Source of the DNA: Ruminococcaceae bacterium HV4-5-B5C
GTDB lineage: Bacteria; Bacillota; Clostridia; Oscillospirales; Acutalibacteraceae
DNA length: 64,000 nucleotides
Direction of reading: 5' to 3'
Assembly: GCA_900184925.1 (NCBI GenBank)
Contig: FXYJ02000003.1
Location: forward strand, 186,001 to 250,000
Below are positions 1 to 7,882 of the stretch, piece after piece. How positions within the stretch are numbered: the first letter of the stretch is position 1; each line of letters opens with the position of its first letter. The notes beneath the pieces were generated by a model. That model searched no databases. It saw nothing but the letters and a program-made list of their open reading frames with translations, and was not told the DNA's origin. Made by a program: the position numbers and the translations under genes.

Positions 1-174
1 AAGTCCGCCCCCGTCTTTCATGGTGGTGAACCATCCATGCAGAAATTCGCCGTAGTCGCAGGATTCGAGCGGCAGAAATTTGAGCCTTACCACGAAGGCC
101 AGAACCGTGACCGTGATGAGAAAGAGTACGCTTTCCGCTGTGACAAAGCGGACGAATGCTTTGCGTTTGCCCAT
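1..174 (-). CDS. N-terminal fragment of membrane protein, possibly GT-C type glycosyltransferase
   Basis: Only the first 58 codons are present; the gene runs off the left edge. It starts at the ATG complementary to 172-174, behind a GGGGAGG-type ribosome site in the gap to rlmA. The peptide opens with a basic stretch (MGKRKAFVRF), then one hydrophobic segment at about residues 12-30, then a motif around residues 34-57 with ESCDYGEFLHGWF and a GG pair. An acidic 'SGDYxxFLxPW...GG' pattern after the first membrane helix is typical of bacterial polytopic mannosyltransferase-like (GT-C) proteins, so a polyprenyl-sugar-dependent glycosyltransferase is my guess. The fragment is too short to prove it. 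It lies downstream of polA-rlmA on the same strand. Confidence 0.6.
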   Translation of the reverse strand, partial: MGKRKAFVRFVTAESVLFLITVTVLAFVVRLKFLPLESCDYGEFLHGWFTTMKDGGGL

Positions 175-252
175 AATTGTTTACCTCCCCCGCCGCGGCG
201 TGCCGGAGCCGTGCCGCGGATCAGTATTCGGCAGCTCACGCTTTCCTGCGCG

Positions 253-1077
253 TCATTCTCTGACGTAAACGAGAAAGTCGAAGCCGGTTTCCGTGTCAAG
301 CCGTTTCGCGGAGAAAAGCCGGTCGCTTCCTTCGCGCGGCGTCTTCCAGAAATACGGTGTCATGGCGAAAAGATCACGCATGACCTGCGGGTCGTCGGTG
401 CCGATCTCCCCGCGCACGGGGACGCGCTCCGCAAGCCGGAACCCGGGGTAGTCGGTGTCGCGCCGTTCGTTTTCGTACGGTTCGTCGTAGAGAATCTGCT
501 TAAGGCCGTAAAGGTGGCGCTCGCTTGGCACGGCGAGAATCATCGTTCCGCCCCGCTTCACGATACGGGCGAACTCGTCCGGCACGATGGGGGCGAACAC
601 ATTTGTCAGGAGCCCGGCGGAAGCGTCCGGCACCGGGATGCCGAACATGCTTCCGACCGCGAACGGGATGGCACGGTATTTTTTGGCCGCGGCCTTTACG
701 GCGAATTTTGAAATATCGAACCCGCAGAGGGGCCCTTCCGCACCGTGAGCGGATAGATAAGCGGCGAGGCGGCCGGTGTAGTAACCTTCGCCGCAGCCCG
801 CGTCCACGGCGGCGGACGAATCCCCCGGAAAGTAACGAAGAGCCAGTTCATTGAGCATGTCGCTGAATCTGCGGTAATAGCCCGCTTCGAGAAACCGGCG
901 GCGGGAGGCGACCATCGCTTTGTCGTCGCCCGGCATTTTCGAGTGCTTTTTGTTCGGGGGGAGAAGGTACACGTAGCCTTCCGCTGCAATATCATAGCTG
1001 TGCCCGCCGGGGCAGGTATATGCTTTTTCAAGGCGCTCGAGCCGCCCGCCGCACACGGGGCAGGAAAAACAGCTCAT
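253..1077 (-). CDS. rlmA: 23S rRNA (guanine-N1)-methyltransferase, RlmA family
   Basis: 274 aa, close to the usual family length. The N-terminus has a zinc-binding knuckle, CPVC at residues 6-9 followed by CPGGH near residue 22, as in RlmA enzymes. A Rossmann methyltransferase core follows, with the SAM-binding loop VDAGCGEGYYTG near residue 90. The family methylates N1 of a guanine (G745 or G748) in 23S rRNA helix 35 using SAM, which can affect macrolide or tylosin susceptibility. The ATG overlaps the polA stop as ATGA, so the two are probably translationally coupled in one minus-strand operon. Confidence 0.9.
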   Translation of the reverse strand: MSCFSCPVCGGRLERLEKAYTCPGGHSYDIAAEGYVYLLPPNKKHSKMPGDDKAMVASRRRFLEAGYYRRFSDMLNELALRYFPGDSSAAVDAGCGEGYYTGRLAAYLSAHGAEGPLCGFDISKFAVKAAAKKYRAIPFAVGSMFGIPVPDASAGLLTNVFAPIVPDEFARIVKRGGTMILAVPSERHLYGLKQILYDEPYENERRDTDYPGFRLAERVPVRGEIGTDDPQVMRDLFAMTPYFWKTPREGSDRLFSAKRLDTETGFDFLVYVRE

Positions 1078-3644
1078 GCCTTCGCCTCATACCAGTTGTC
1101 GCCGATTTTTGCATCCGCCGTGAGCGGAACGGCCAGCGAAACGGCATTCTGCATTTCTTCCGTCAGCAGGGAAGCGGCCCGGAGGGCTTCTTCCGCCGGA
1201 GATTCGACGATCAGTTCATCGTGCACCTGCAGAATGAGCCGCGACTTCATCTTTTCCCGCGCGAGGCGCTTTTCAACGCGGATCATCGCGATCTTGATGA
1301 TGTCGGCCGCCGTGCCCTGAATCGGCATGTTGCGCGCGACGCGCTCCCCGAATGCGCGCAGATTGTGGTTGGAGCTGGCGAGCTCGGGCAGATAGCGCCG
1401 GCGCCCGAACATCGTCTCCACATAGCCCTTCTGCTTCGCATCCTCTACAACGCGCTTCATGTAGGCGTCCACACCGGAAAAGTTCGCGAGGTAGTCGTCT
1501 ATGTACTGCTTCGCTTCACGCATGGAAACGTGGATATCCTGCGAGAGTGAGAATGCGCCGATGCCGTAGACGATGCCGAAGTTGACGGCCTTTGCGCGGC
1601 TGCGCATCAGCGGGGTGACCATGTTCTCCGGCAGATGGAACACCTGCGCCGCCGTACGGCGGTGGATGTCGTCGCTGTCCAGAAAGGCCTGAATCATGTT
1701 CTTGTCGTCCGCGACGTGGGCAAGCACGCGCAGCTCGATCTGCGAATAGTCGGCGTCGACAAGAACCCAGCCGGGCCGCGCCACGAAGAACCGCCGCATT
1801 TCGCGCCCGAGCTCCGTGCGCACGGGAATGTTCTGCAGGTTCGGCTCCGTGGAACTGATGCGCCCGGTGCGCGTTTCGGTCTGGTTGAAGCTCGAGTGGA
1901 TGCGTCCGTCCGGCGCCACAACCTTGAGAAGCCCGTCGCAGTAGGTCGACTCCAGCTTGGCCAGCGTGCGGTAGGAAAGCACGAGGTCGATGGCGGGACT
2001 TTCGAAGCGGAGTTTTTCGAGCACGTCCGCGTTCGTCGACCATCCGGTTTTCGTTTTTTTGCCGTGTTCAAGGCCGAGTTTGTCGAACAGTGCTTCCCCG
2101 AGCTGCTTCGGTGAGTTGATGTTGAACTCATAGCCGACGGTTTCGTAGATCTGTTTCTGACAATCCCCAATCCTGTCGTCGAGCTTTTGCCCGAATGCGC
2201 GGATGCCCTGTGCGTCCACGGCGAACCCGACGTTTTCCATGCGCGCAAGGACGCGCGCGAGCGGAATTTCGATGTCGTTCAGCAGAGAGGTTTGTCCGTT
2301 TTCCGCGATCTTCCGTTCCAGTGCATCGGTCAGAGCGGGCATCACGGCCGCGGGTGCCACTTCCTCCGGAATTCCGTCCGGCGCGGGAACGCCGTATTCG
2401 CGTGCGAGGCGGAGCGGTTCGTAGCCTGAGGCCGACGGGTTCAACAGATACCCGGCGAGCATGGTGTCGAACACCGGCGCGGCAAGTGTCTCTCCGGCAC
2501 GGTCGAGCGCCGCGAACAGCGGTTTGACGTCGTGGGTGTTCCGGTGAAATTCCCCGTCGGTCAGAATCTCATGAACGGTTTTTGTGTCGGTCAGCACGTG
2601 AATTTTTCCGCCCGCGCAGACGGTAAGGGAGGTGACGGCGCCATCCTCTGCCTTAGCCGTGAAGTCCGCCCGGCCGGTCTTCTTCAGTTTGCTCAGAAGG
2701 TCCGCGGAGTCGGCCTCGTCTGCCATCGTAACCGTGCCGGAAACGGCTTTTGCCTCTTCGGGCTCGGCTTCGGGTTTGTCGAGACCGAGCTTTTCGATCA
2801 GTTTGAAGAACTCAAGTTTCGCCATCAGGCGGGAAGCCGCTGCCGCGTCGCGCTTTGCCGGGATGTAGCAGGAAAGGTCCGTGTCGATCGGCGCATCAGT
2901 ACAGATGGTGCCGAGTCTGCGGCTCAGATAGGCGCTTTCCTTCCCGTCGGCAAGCTTTTTGCGGAGCGTGTCGCGCAGACCAAGCTCATCAAGGTGTGTG
3001 TAAATATAGTCAATCGTGTGGTGCTCCTGGATGAGCTGCCCCGCTCCCTTTGGCCCGATGCCCGGTACGCCGGGGATGCAGTCGGAGGAGTCCCCCTGCA
3101 GCGCCTTGATCTCGATCATTTCCTTCGGTGTGACGCCGTAGTCTTCCTGAATCTTCGCTTCGTCGTACAGCGTGACCTGCGGCTGCCCCATTTTTGTGGA
3201 GGCAAGGCGCACCGTGACGTGCGGGCCGACGAGCTGGAGACTGTCGCGGTCGCCCGTGGCAAGGACGCATTCCCAGTCTTTCTCTTCACATGTTTTTGCG
3301 AGCGTGCCGAGAATGTCGTCGGCTTCAAACCCCTCGCATTCCACAAGGCGGTAACCGAGGTACTGTAAAAGCTCCTTGAGCGTCGGCATCTGCTGGGCAA
3401 GCTCCGGCGGCATCCCCTTGCGGTTCGCCTTGTAGCCCGCGTATTCTTTGTGCCGGAACGTCGGGGCGCGCAGGTCGAAGGCGACGGCGACCGCGTCGGG
3501 CTCCGTCTCGGTCAGCAGGCGGTGGAAGATCGTCAGGAATCCGTAAATGCCGTTGGTGAACAGACCCTCTTTTGTGGAAAGAAGGCGGATTCCGTAGAAC
3601 GCCCGGTTCAGAATGCTGTTGCCGTCCAATACGAGTAATTTCAT
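1074..3644 (-). CDS. polA: DNA polymerase I (5'-nuclease and polymerase, 3'-5' exonuclease degenerate)
   Basis: 856 aa, full length. Residues 1-290 form the 5'-flap nuclease (start MKLLVLDGNSILNRAF, acidic residues in ECEGFEADDILG and GDSSDCIPGVPGIGPKGA). Residues 300-465 correspond to the 3'-5' exonuclease fold, but the first catalytic DxE is absent; only scaffold motifs such as THDVKPLF and FDTMLAGYLLNP remain, as in Taq and Bst enzymes. Residues 470-856 hold the polymerase, with motif A DADYSQIELRVLAH and motif C VHDELIVE. It removes RNA primers and fills gaps in replication and repair. ATG start behind GGAGGG; rlmA follows with a 4-nt overlap. Confidence 0.97.
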   Translation of the reverse strand: MKLLVLDGNSILNRAFYGIRLLSTKEGLFTNGIYGFLTIFHRLLTETEPDAVAVAFDLRAPTFRHKEYAGYKANRKGMPPELAQQMPTLKELLQYLGYRLVECEGFEADDILGTLAKTCEEKDWECVLATGDRDSLQLVGPHVTVRLASTKMGQPQVTLYDEAKIQEDYGVTPKEMIEIKALQGDSSDCIPGVPGIGPKGAGQLIQEHHTIDYIYTHLDELGLRDTLRKKLADGKESAYLSRRLGTICTDAPIDTDLSCYIPAKRDAAAASRLMAKLEFFKLIEKLGLDKPEAEPEEAKAVSGTVTMADEADSADLLSKLKKTGRADFTAKAEDGAVTSLTVCAGGKIHVLTDTKTVHEILTDGEFHRNTHDVKPLFAALDRAGETLAAPVFDTMLAGYLLNPSASGYEPLRLAREYGVPAPDGIPEEVAPAAVMPALTDALERKIAENGQTSLLNDIEIPLARVLARMENVGFAVDAQGIRAFGQKLDDRIGDCQKQIYETVGYEFNINSPKQLGEALFDKLGLEHGKKTKTGWSTNADVLEKLRFESPAIDLVLSYRTLAKLESTYCDGLLKVVAPDGRIHSSFNQTETRTGRISSTEPNLQNIPVRTELGREMRRFFVARPGWVLVDADYSQIELRVLAHVADDKNMIQAFLDSDDIHRRTAAQVFHLPENMVTPLMRSRAKAVNFGIVYGIGAFSLSQDIHVSMREAKQYIDDYLANFSGVDAYMKRVVEDAKQKGYVETMFGRRRYLPELASSNHNLRAFGERVARNMPIQGTAADIIKIAMIRVEKRLAREKMKSRLILQVHDELIVESPAEEALRAASLLTEEMQNAVSLAVPLTADAKIGDNWYEAKA

Positions 3645-3678
3645 CTTGTCCCTCCGACCGTATGTGGTGAATGAAAAT

Positions 3679-3687
3679 ATTATAGCA
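3679..3687 (-). promoter_or_regulatory. Extended -10 promoter for polA-rlmA
   Basis: The minus strand reads GTGCTATAAT about 35 nt upstream of the polA ATG: a perfect TATAAT (3679-3684) with the TG extension. No good -35 is visible at 17 bp, consistent with an extended -10 promoter. Confidence 0.6.
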
Positions 3688-3758
3688 CGTTCCGCCTGAA
3701 AAAATAAGTGGGTCGGGCGCCCGATTTGCGAGCCTGCACAGGCTTGAAATGGAAACTG

Positions 3759-3786
3759 TTTACAGGGACACTGCGGCAGCTATAAT
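3759..3786 (+). promoter_or_regulatory. Sigma-A-type promoter for lipoprotein gene
   Basis: TTTACA at 3759-3764, 16-bp spacer, TATAAT at 3781-3786. It points to the lipoprotein gene starting at 3840 and is back-to-back with the polA promoter. Confidence 0.65.
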
Positions 3787-3839
3787 GGAAATAGGAATAA
3801 AATTCGCACGGAGGATTATCCGCAGCGGGAGGCAGTTGC

Positions 3840-4493
3840 ATGAAACCGCAAAGAGGGAAAATACTTGTTGCCGCCCTTGCCGTTCTGGCAGCCGCGGCCC
3901 TCACCGGATGTTCCGGCACAAAGAGCGCTGCTTCAAATGCTTCCGCAGTGTCGTCAGCCGTCTCACAGAGTGATTCCTGGCCGTCGGTAGATCCGTCTGT
4001 TCTGGCTTTGGAAAGCCATATTACACTGAAAAAAACGGTCACAACAAAGCAGTTTACTCTTTCGGTTCCGCAGGAATGGAGTGTTTCTCAGGAGGGAGAT
4101 GCTTCCTCTTCGACTGCGCAGTATGTCCTGTTTGACAAAAAATCCGACGACATGTACGGAGGAGGCGTTATGAAGCAGGAGTGGAAGGCACAGAAGGGCG
4201 AGAAGAAAATCGAACTTCCGGCGTTGCTGCAGTGGATGCTTCCGAACCATACTTCCATTTCAGAGACGGAGCGGCTGCCGGGCTTTTCGATGGATGCCTA
4301 CCTGCTGAAAGTCGAACAGGAGGTTCCGGCTGCGGACTCACAGTGGAACGGAACGCATTGGACTTACATTGTATTTGTGGATTCCAAAAATTCGGATGCT
4401 TCAAAATTCACTGCCTATGAGCTGTTTTTCAACGCGGACTTTGCTTCGGAGGCGGACACGGTGAAGGTTGCTCAAAGCTTTAAACTGACATGA
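3840..4493 (+). CDS. Putative lipoprotein of unknown function
   Basis: 217 aa. A type II signal peptide covers residues 1-24 with lipobox LTGC (Cys at about residue 24), so the product should be diacylglyceryl-anchored outside the membrane. A Ser/Ala-rich linker (residues 25-45) precedes a folded part containing FTLSVPQEWSVS and TVKVAQSFKLT, the sort of beta-rich surface domain seen in clostridial lipoproteins of unknown role. I recognise no enzyme motif. The ATG at 3840 follows GGGAGG, and the gene has its own promoter. A short inverted repeat (ATGAATT, C, AATTCAT) overlaps the stop codon. It is monocistronic between polA and dusB. Confidence 0.75.
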   Translation: MKPQRGKILVAALAVLAAAALTGCSGTKSAASNASAVSSAVSQSDSWPSVDPSVLALESHITLKKTVTTKQFTLSVPQEWSVSQEGDASSSTAQYVLFDKKSDDMYGGGVMKQEWKAQKGEKKIELPALLQWMLPNHTSISETERLPGFSMDAYLLKVEQEVPAADSQWNGTHWTYIVFVDSKNSDASKFTAYELFFNADFASEADTVKVAQSFKLT

Positions 4494-4579
4494 ATTCAAT
4501 TCATCTTGCCTGCCTGAGCCAACCGCGCCGGGATTTTCCGGCACGGTCGGCTTTTGCCGTCCCCTTTTGCGGGCGACTC

Positions 4580-4608
4580 TGTACAAAGGCCCGGCCGGGC
4601 AGTATAAT
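4580..4608 (+). promoter_or_regulatory. Sigma-A-type promoter for dusB
   Basis: TGTACA at 4580-4585, 17-bp spacer, TATAAT at 4603-4608, about 70 nt before the dusB start. Confidence 0.6.
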
Positions 4609-4676
4609 AAAGCGAAATGCACGGGCTTGTTGCTTCGGCCCGGTGCGAATCCATAAAATCAGACGAGGATGTTTTA

Positions 4677-5678
4677 ATGGCTTTGAAGATAGGAAATACG
4701 GAGCTTGCGGGTTTGGCACTGCTTGCCCCAATGGCGGGAGCGGGCGACCGCGCTTTCCGCGAAATATGCGCGGAGTTCGGCGCCGCGTGCACCTGCAGCG
4801 AAATGGTCAGCGCCAAGGCGCTTGAATTCAGCGATAAAAAGACGCGCGAGCTGATGGAACTGGGCGAAGACGCACGCCCGGCCGCAATCCAGATCTTTGG
4901 TTCGGAGCCTGCCGTCATGGCACGCGCCGCGCAAAAGGCGATGGAATATTCGCCGAACTTCATCGACATCAACATGGGCTGCCCTGCGCCGAAGATCACT
5001 GGGCCGGGCGGGGGGAGTGCCCTGATGAAGACGCCGGGTCTCTGCGGAGAGATCGTCGCGGCCGTCGCCGCCGCCGTGCCCGTTCCTGTTACGGTGAAGA
5101 TCCGCGCGGGGTGGGATGAAGCCTCCGTCAATGCCGTGGAGGTCGCGTCCGTCTGCGAAAAGGCGGGTGCCGCCGCCGTTGCGGTGCATGCGCGAACCCG
5201 TTCGCAGATGTATGCCCCGCCCGCCGACTGGAGCATCATCAAAGCCGTCCGGGAGGCCGTGAAGATTCCGGTCATCGGCAACGGCGACGTGACGGATGCG
5301 CAGTCCGCCGCCCTGATGCTGGAGCAGACCGGCTGCGACGCCGTAATGGTCGGCCGCGCCGCGCTGGGCAACCCGTGGGTTTTCCGGCAGATCAACGCTT
5401 ACCTGACCGGGGACTGCCGCATCGTGCCGCCGCCGGAGCTTTATGAACGCATGCTTGTGATGGTGCGCCATATTGACCGGATGTGCCGCTACAAAGGCGA
5501 GCACCGAGCCATGAACGAGGCCAGAAAACACGTGGGGTGGTACCTCAGGGGGATGCGCGGGGCGGCGGAATTCCGCCGCCGCGCCGGGTTCCTCGAGACC
5601 CGCGCCCAGCTCGACGCGCTCGTGAAGGACGTCATTGCCGCGCAGGCGGAGGAGCAGGCTCCGCAGCCCGAGCCGTAA
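4677..5678 (+). CDS. dusB: tRNA-dihydrouridine synthase (DusB-like)
   Basis: 333 aa from the ATG at 4677, which has a GAGG ribosome site; an in-frame ATG at 4617 adds 20 unrelated residues and lies too close to the promoter. The FMN-dependent TIM-barrel enzyme reduces uridine to dihydrouridine in tRNA D-loops. Diagnostic segments are LAPMAGAGDRAFR near the N-terminus, INMGCPAPKI (catalytic Cys in the MGCP motif), VKIRAGWD, and VIGNGDVTDA / VMVGRAALGNPW, which bind FMN phosphate. The C-terminal helical RNA-binding domain begins near residue 250. Clostridia often carry dusB near replication or repair genes. Confidence 0.93.
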   Translation: MALKIGNTELAGLALLAPMAGAGDRAFREICAEFGAACTCSEMVSAKALEFSDKKTRELMELGEDARPAAIQIFGSEPAVMARAAQKAMEYSPNFIDINMGCPAPKITGPGGGSALMKTPGLCGEIVAAVAAAVPVPVTVKIRAGWDEASVNAVEVASVCEKAGAAAVAVHARTRSQMYAPPADWSIIKAVREAVKIPVIGNGDVTDAQSAALMLEQTGCDAVMVGRAALGNPWVFRQINAYLTGDCRIVPPPELYERMLVMVRHIDRMCRYKGEHRAMNEARKHVGWYLRGMRGAAEFRRRAGFLETRAQLDALVKDVIAAQAEEQAPQPEP

Positions 5679-5724
5679 CGGCTTTTCGGCCCTTGTCACG
5701 GCGATTGCCGGGAAAGAAAAACGG

Positions 5725-5754
5725 TTGAATTTTACAATCGATTTATGGTATCAT
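5725..5754 (+). promoter_or_regulatory. Candidate promoter for InlB-repeat surface protein
   Basis: TTGAAT at 5725-5730, 18-bp spacer, TATCAT at 5749-5754, preceded by TGG. Confidence 0.45.
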
Positions 5755-5828
5755 ATCTTTAAACTATCAATCAATGTCGGATTTTCGGATGAATCTGACG
5801 AATACTGGATTTTGAGAGGAACGCAGTT

Positions 5829-6566
5829 ATGAGCAAAAAGGCGAAAAAATACATAGCGGTTCTTATTGCGGTCGCAGTCTGCTTCTGTGGCTTTGCATTT
5901 ACGGCTCTGGCCGATACGAAGCCGAATTACCAGTACGGACGGATCCAGAGGGCTTATGTAGGTGCGGATGACCAGAGCAGCGGAGCTGTGCAGCGTGAGA
6001 CACCTTCCATCATGCTTACGTTCAACCTTGCCGGGGGCTCCGGGCTGCATAATAATTATGTCGACAAAGGCACAAAAATTTCGGAGCTGAAGGTTCCGGT
6101 TCGCAGCGGCTATGATTTTGCGGGCTGGATCGTCGGCGGCAAAACGGTTTCCGGTTCCTACGTAATGGACAGCGACACCTTTCTCACCGCAACGTGGGAG
6201 AAAGCGGAAAGCTCTTCTCCTGAAGATGGGACGACATCCGATGAAGACGGGGAAGACGAAAGCGCATCCAGTTCCGCAAATGCAGGCGGCCTTGTGAGCT
6301 CCTCAGCGTCTTCGGTTTCTTCGTCAGCTTCGAGTGCTTCTTCGCAGGCCCCGGCCGCGCCCGCGCCCTATTCCATGCTGTTTTATCTCGGCATCCTGCT
6401 TGTGGCGCTGGGCCTCGGCGGCATCGTGATGCTGATCATCAGGCAGTTCCACAACCGCGGCGGCAGGGGGGGCCGTGGAAGTTCCGGTGGAAAACAGGGT
6501 GGAGACAATATGACCTTTACCGATATCAGCTCGTTCAGCGACGGCCGGAATTCCCGCCGGAAATAA
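5829..6566 (+). CDS. Exported membrane-anchored protein with one InlB/Flg_new-type repeat
   Basis: 245 aa. Residues 1-28 are a signal peptide (KKYIAVLIAVAVCFCGFAF, then ALA). Residues 57-125 form one beta-grasp-type repeat (LTFNLAGGSG..., GYDFAGWIVGGKTVSG, FLTATWEK), matching the Listeria-Bacteroides/InlB B-repeat class. A low-complexity Ser/Glu/Asp stalk follows, then a transmembrane helix (about residues 180-205, LFYLGILLVALGLGGIVMLII) and a basic Gly/Arg tail. There is no LPxTG or NPxTN signal, so anchoring is by the helix. Function unknown; the architecture suggests a cell-surface stalk protein. ATG start behind GAGAGGA; monocistronic. Confidence 0.75.
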   Translation: MSKKAKKYIAVLIAVAVCFCGFAFTALADTKPNYQYGRIQRAYVGADDQSSGAVQRETPSIMLTFNLAGGSGLHNNYVDKGTKISELKVPVRSGYDFAGWIVGGKTVSGSYVMDSDTFLTATWEKAESSSPEDGTTSDEDGEDESASSSANAGGLVSSSASSVSSSASSASSQAPAAPAPYSMLFYLGILLVALGLGGIVMLIIRQFHNRGGRGGRGSSGGKQGGDNMTFTDISSFSDGRNSRRK

Positions 6567-6594
6567 ATCCTGTGCCGTAGTTTCTTCACAGAAA

Positions 6595-6628
6595 ACAGGC
6601 GCCCGAAGCTTTTGCTTCGGGCGCCTGT
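6595..6628 (-). terminator. Rho-independent terminator of small conserved gene
   Basis: A perfect 15-bp stem around a 4-nt loop (ACAGGCGCCCGAAGC, TTTT, complement). On the minus strand it is followed by TTTTC; the plus side lacks a T run but could also stall the convergent gene. Confidence 0.85.
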
Positions 6629-6648
6629 CGTATGTTCCGGGAACAGCC

Positions 6649-6903
6649 TTATTTCTTTTCGCCGAAGAGATTGAACCGGAAGAGGGTGGATTCGTCCTCG
6701 GGATTTTCGCAGGCAATGGAAGCCTCGCTGATTTTTCCCCCTTCGATCAATTGCGTCAGGCCTACAAGCTGGCTCAGCTTGCTCTTAAGGTTCAGCCTGT
6801 CTCCCTCGTCCGTGACAAGGAACACCTTCCCCTTGCAGTTGTCGAGAACTTTCAGAAACGCCGGTACGTCAACGTCGTGCAGTTCAATTGGAGTTGATGT
6901 CAT
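6649..6903 (-). CDS. Small conserved clostridial protein, function unknown
   Basis: 84 aa, acidic and soluble, ATG start behind AAGGAGGGG. The central segment (VTDEGDRLNLKSKLSQLVGLTQ) resembles a widespread family of 80-90 aa clostridial proteins that databases sometimes label 'polya polymerase' without experimental support; I keep it as unknown. No metal, nucleotide or DNA-binding motif is visible. It has its own extended -10 promoter, a GC-rich hairpin just after the predicted transcription start, and a strong terminator, so it is an independent transcription unit. Confidence 0.7.
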   Translation of the reverse strand: MTSTPIELHDVDVPAFLKVLDNCKGKVFLVTDEGDRLNLKSKLSQLVGLTQLIEGGKISEASIACENPEDESTLFRFNLFGEKK

Positions 6904-6965
6904 TTTAACCCCTCCTTAGATTTACGTGTGATCAGTTAGAAACCGGCGGAAACTCCGCCAGCCTC

Positions 6966-6974
6966 ATTATAGCA
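6966..6974 (-). promoter_or_regulatory. Extended -10 promoter for small conserved gene
   Basis: The minus strand reads TGCTATAAT (TATAAT at 6966-6971). Just downstream, 6943-6962 can form a GGCGGA/TCCGCC hairpin in the 5' leader. There is no clear -35. Confidence 0.55.
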
Positions 6975-6990
6975 TATCACGGCCGATTAT

Positions 6991-7755
6991 CTATTGGAAG
7001 ATTCTACAAACTTTCCCGTCTCCTTTTTCATTTTTTTCAGAGAAATCCTCCCCCGGGGTAAGCTTTGGCGTGGAAAGGGTCCTGGCGGCTTCCAGCTTTC
7101 CGTCCCGGAGGCGTACGGTGCGGTCCGCGCCGCGCGCAATCCGTTCGTCGTGCGTAATGAGAACGATCGTGTGCCCCGCCCGCCCGAGCGAGTGAAGAAT
7201 CCGCATAATCTCGTTCCCGGATTTTGAGTCGAGATTGCCGGTCGGCTCATCGGCGAGGATAATGGCCGGCTGTGCCGCGATGGCCCGTGCGATGGCGACT
7301 CGCTGCTGCTGCCCTCCGCTCATCTGGGCGGGACGGTGGGAAACCCGGCTTTCCAGCCCGACGAGAGCGAGGGCCTTTTCCGAGAGGCGGCGGCGCTCCG
7401 CATGGTCGACGCCCCGGTAAAGGAGCGGCAGCTCCACATTTTCAATCGCCGAGAGGCTCCCGATGAGGTTGAAGCTCTGGAAGATGAACCCGATCTCCCG
7501 GTTGCGGATGTGCGTCAGGCTTTTCTCGCTCAGGGCGGAGACGTCTTCCCCTGCAAGGTAATACGAGCCCGAAGTTGGTTTGTCCAGACAGCCGATAATG
7601 TTCATCAGCGTCGACTTCCCGGAACCGGAACGCCCCACGATGGAGAGAAATTCTCCCTCCGACACGCTGAGCGAAACACCGCTGAGCGCGGGAACCTCGT
7701 TTTTACCCATCTGGTAGACCTTTGAAATCCCGCACAGGTCGATCAGTTTCGTCAT
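6991..7755 (-). CDS. ABC transporter ATPase, MacB/LolD-like, without adjacent permease
   Basis: 254 aa. Complete nucleotide-binding domain: Walker [10 protein letters not shown] (about residues 41-49), Q-loop FQSFNL, signature [14 protein letters not shown], Walker [17 protein letters not shown], switch His in LITHDE. The sequence type (signature [12 protein letters not shown]) is that of MacB/LolD/FtsE-like ATPases that partner with FtsX-fold permeases and drive mechanotransmission, lipoprotein handling or peptide export. The last 30 residues past the domain are charged and unusual. No FtsX/MacB permease lies next to it, so the partner is elsewhere or lost. ATG start 11 nt after AAAGGAG. Confidence 0.85.
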   Translation of the reverse strand: MTKLIDLCGISKVYQMGKNEVPALSGVSLSVSEGEFLSIVGRSGSGKSTLMNIIGCLDKPTSGSYYLAGEDVSALSEKSLTHIRNREIGFIFQSFNLIGSLSAIENVELPLLYRGVDHAERRRLSEKALALVGLESRVSHRPAQMSGGQQQRVAIARAIAAQPAIILADEPTGNLDSKSGNEIMRILHSLGRAGHTIVLITHDERIARGADRTVRLRDGKLEAARTLSTPKLTPGEDFSEKNEKGDGKVCRIFQ

Positions 7756-7782
7756 GACAGACGCATCTCCTTTGAAAAACAG

Positions 7783-7811
7783 TTTTCATTGCCGCAAAGA
7801 TCAGGTATAAT
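7783..7811 (+). promoter_or_regulatory. Sigma-A-type promoter for phosphohexomutase gene
   Basis: TTTTCA at 7783-7788, 17-bp spacer, TATAAT at 7806-7811. It lies in the divergent region between the ABC ATPase and the mutase. Confidence 0.6.
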
Positions 7812-7882
7812 ACAGGAAGAACTGATGAAAAGCGAAAACCGGAGGCGCGCGGCGCCGTCCGGCATCGAAAGGGGAACCGGAT

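Noticed and set aside
37..711. 224-codon plus-strand frame at the left edge
   Set aside because: Antisense to the real rlmA and the truncated membrane-protein gene; no ribosome site or family pattern.
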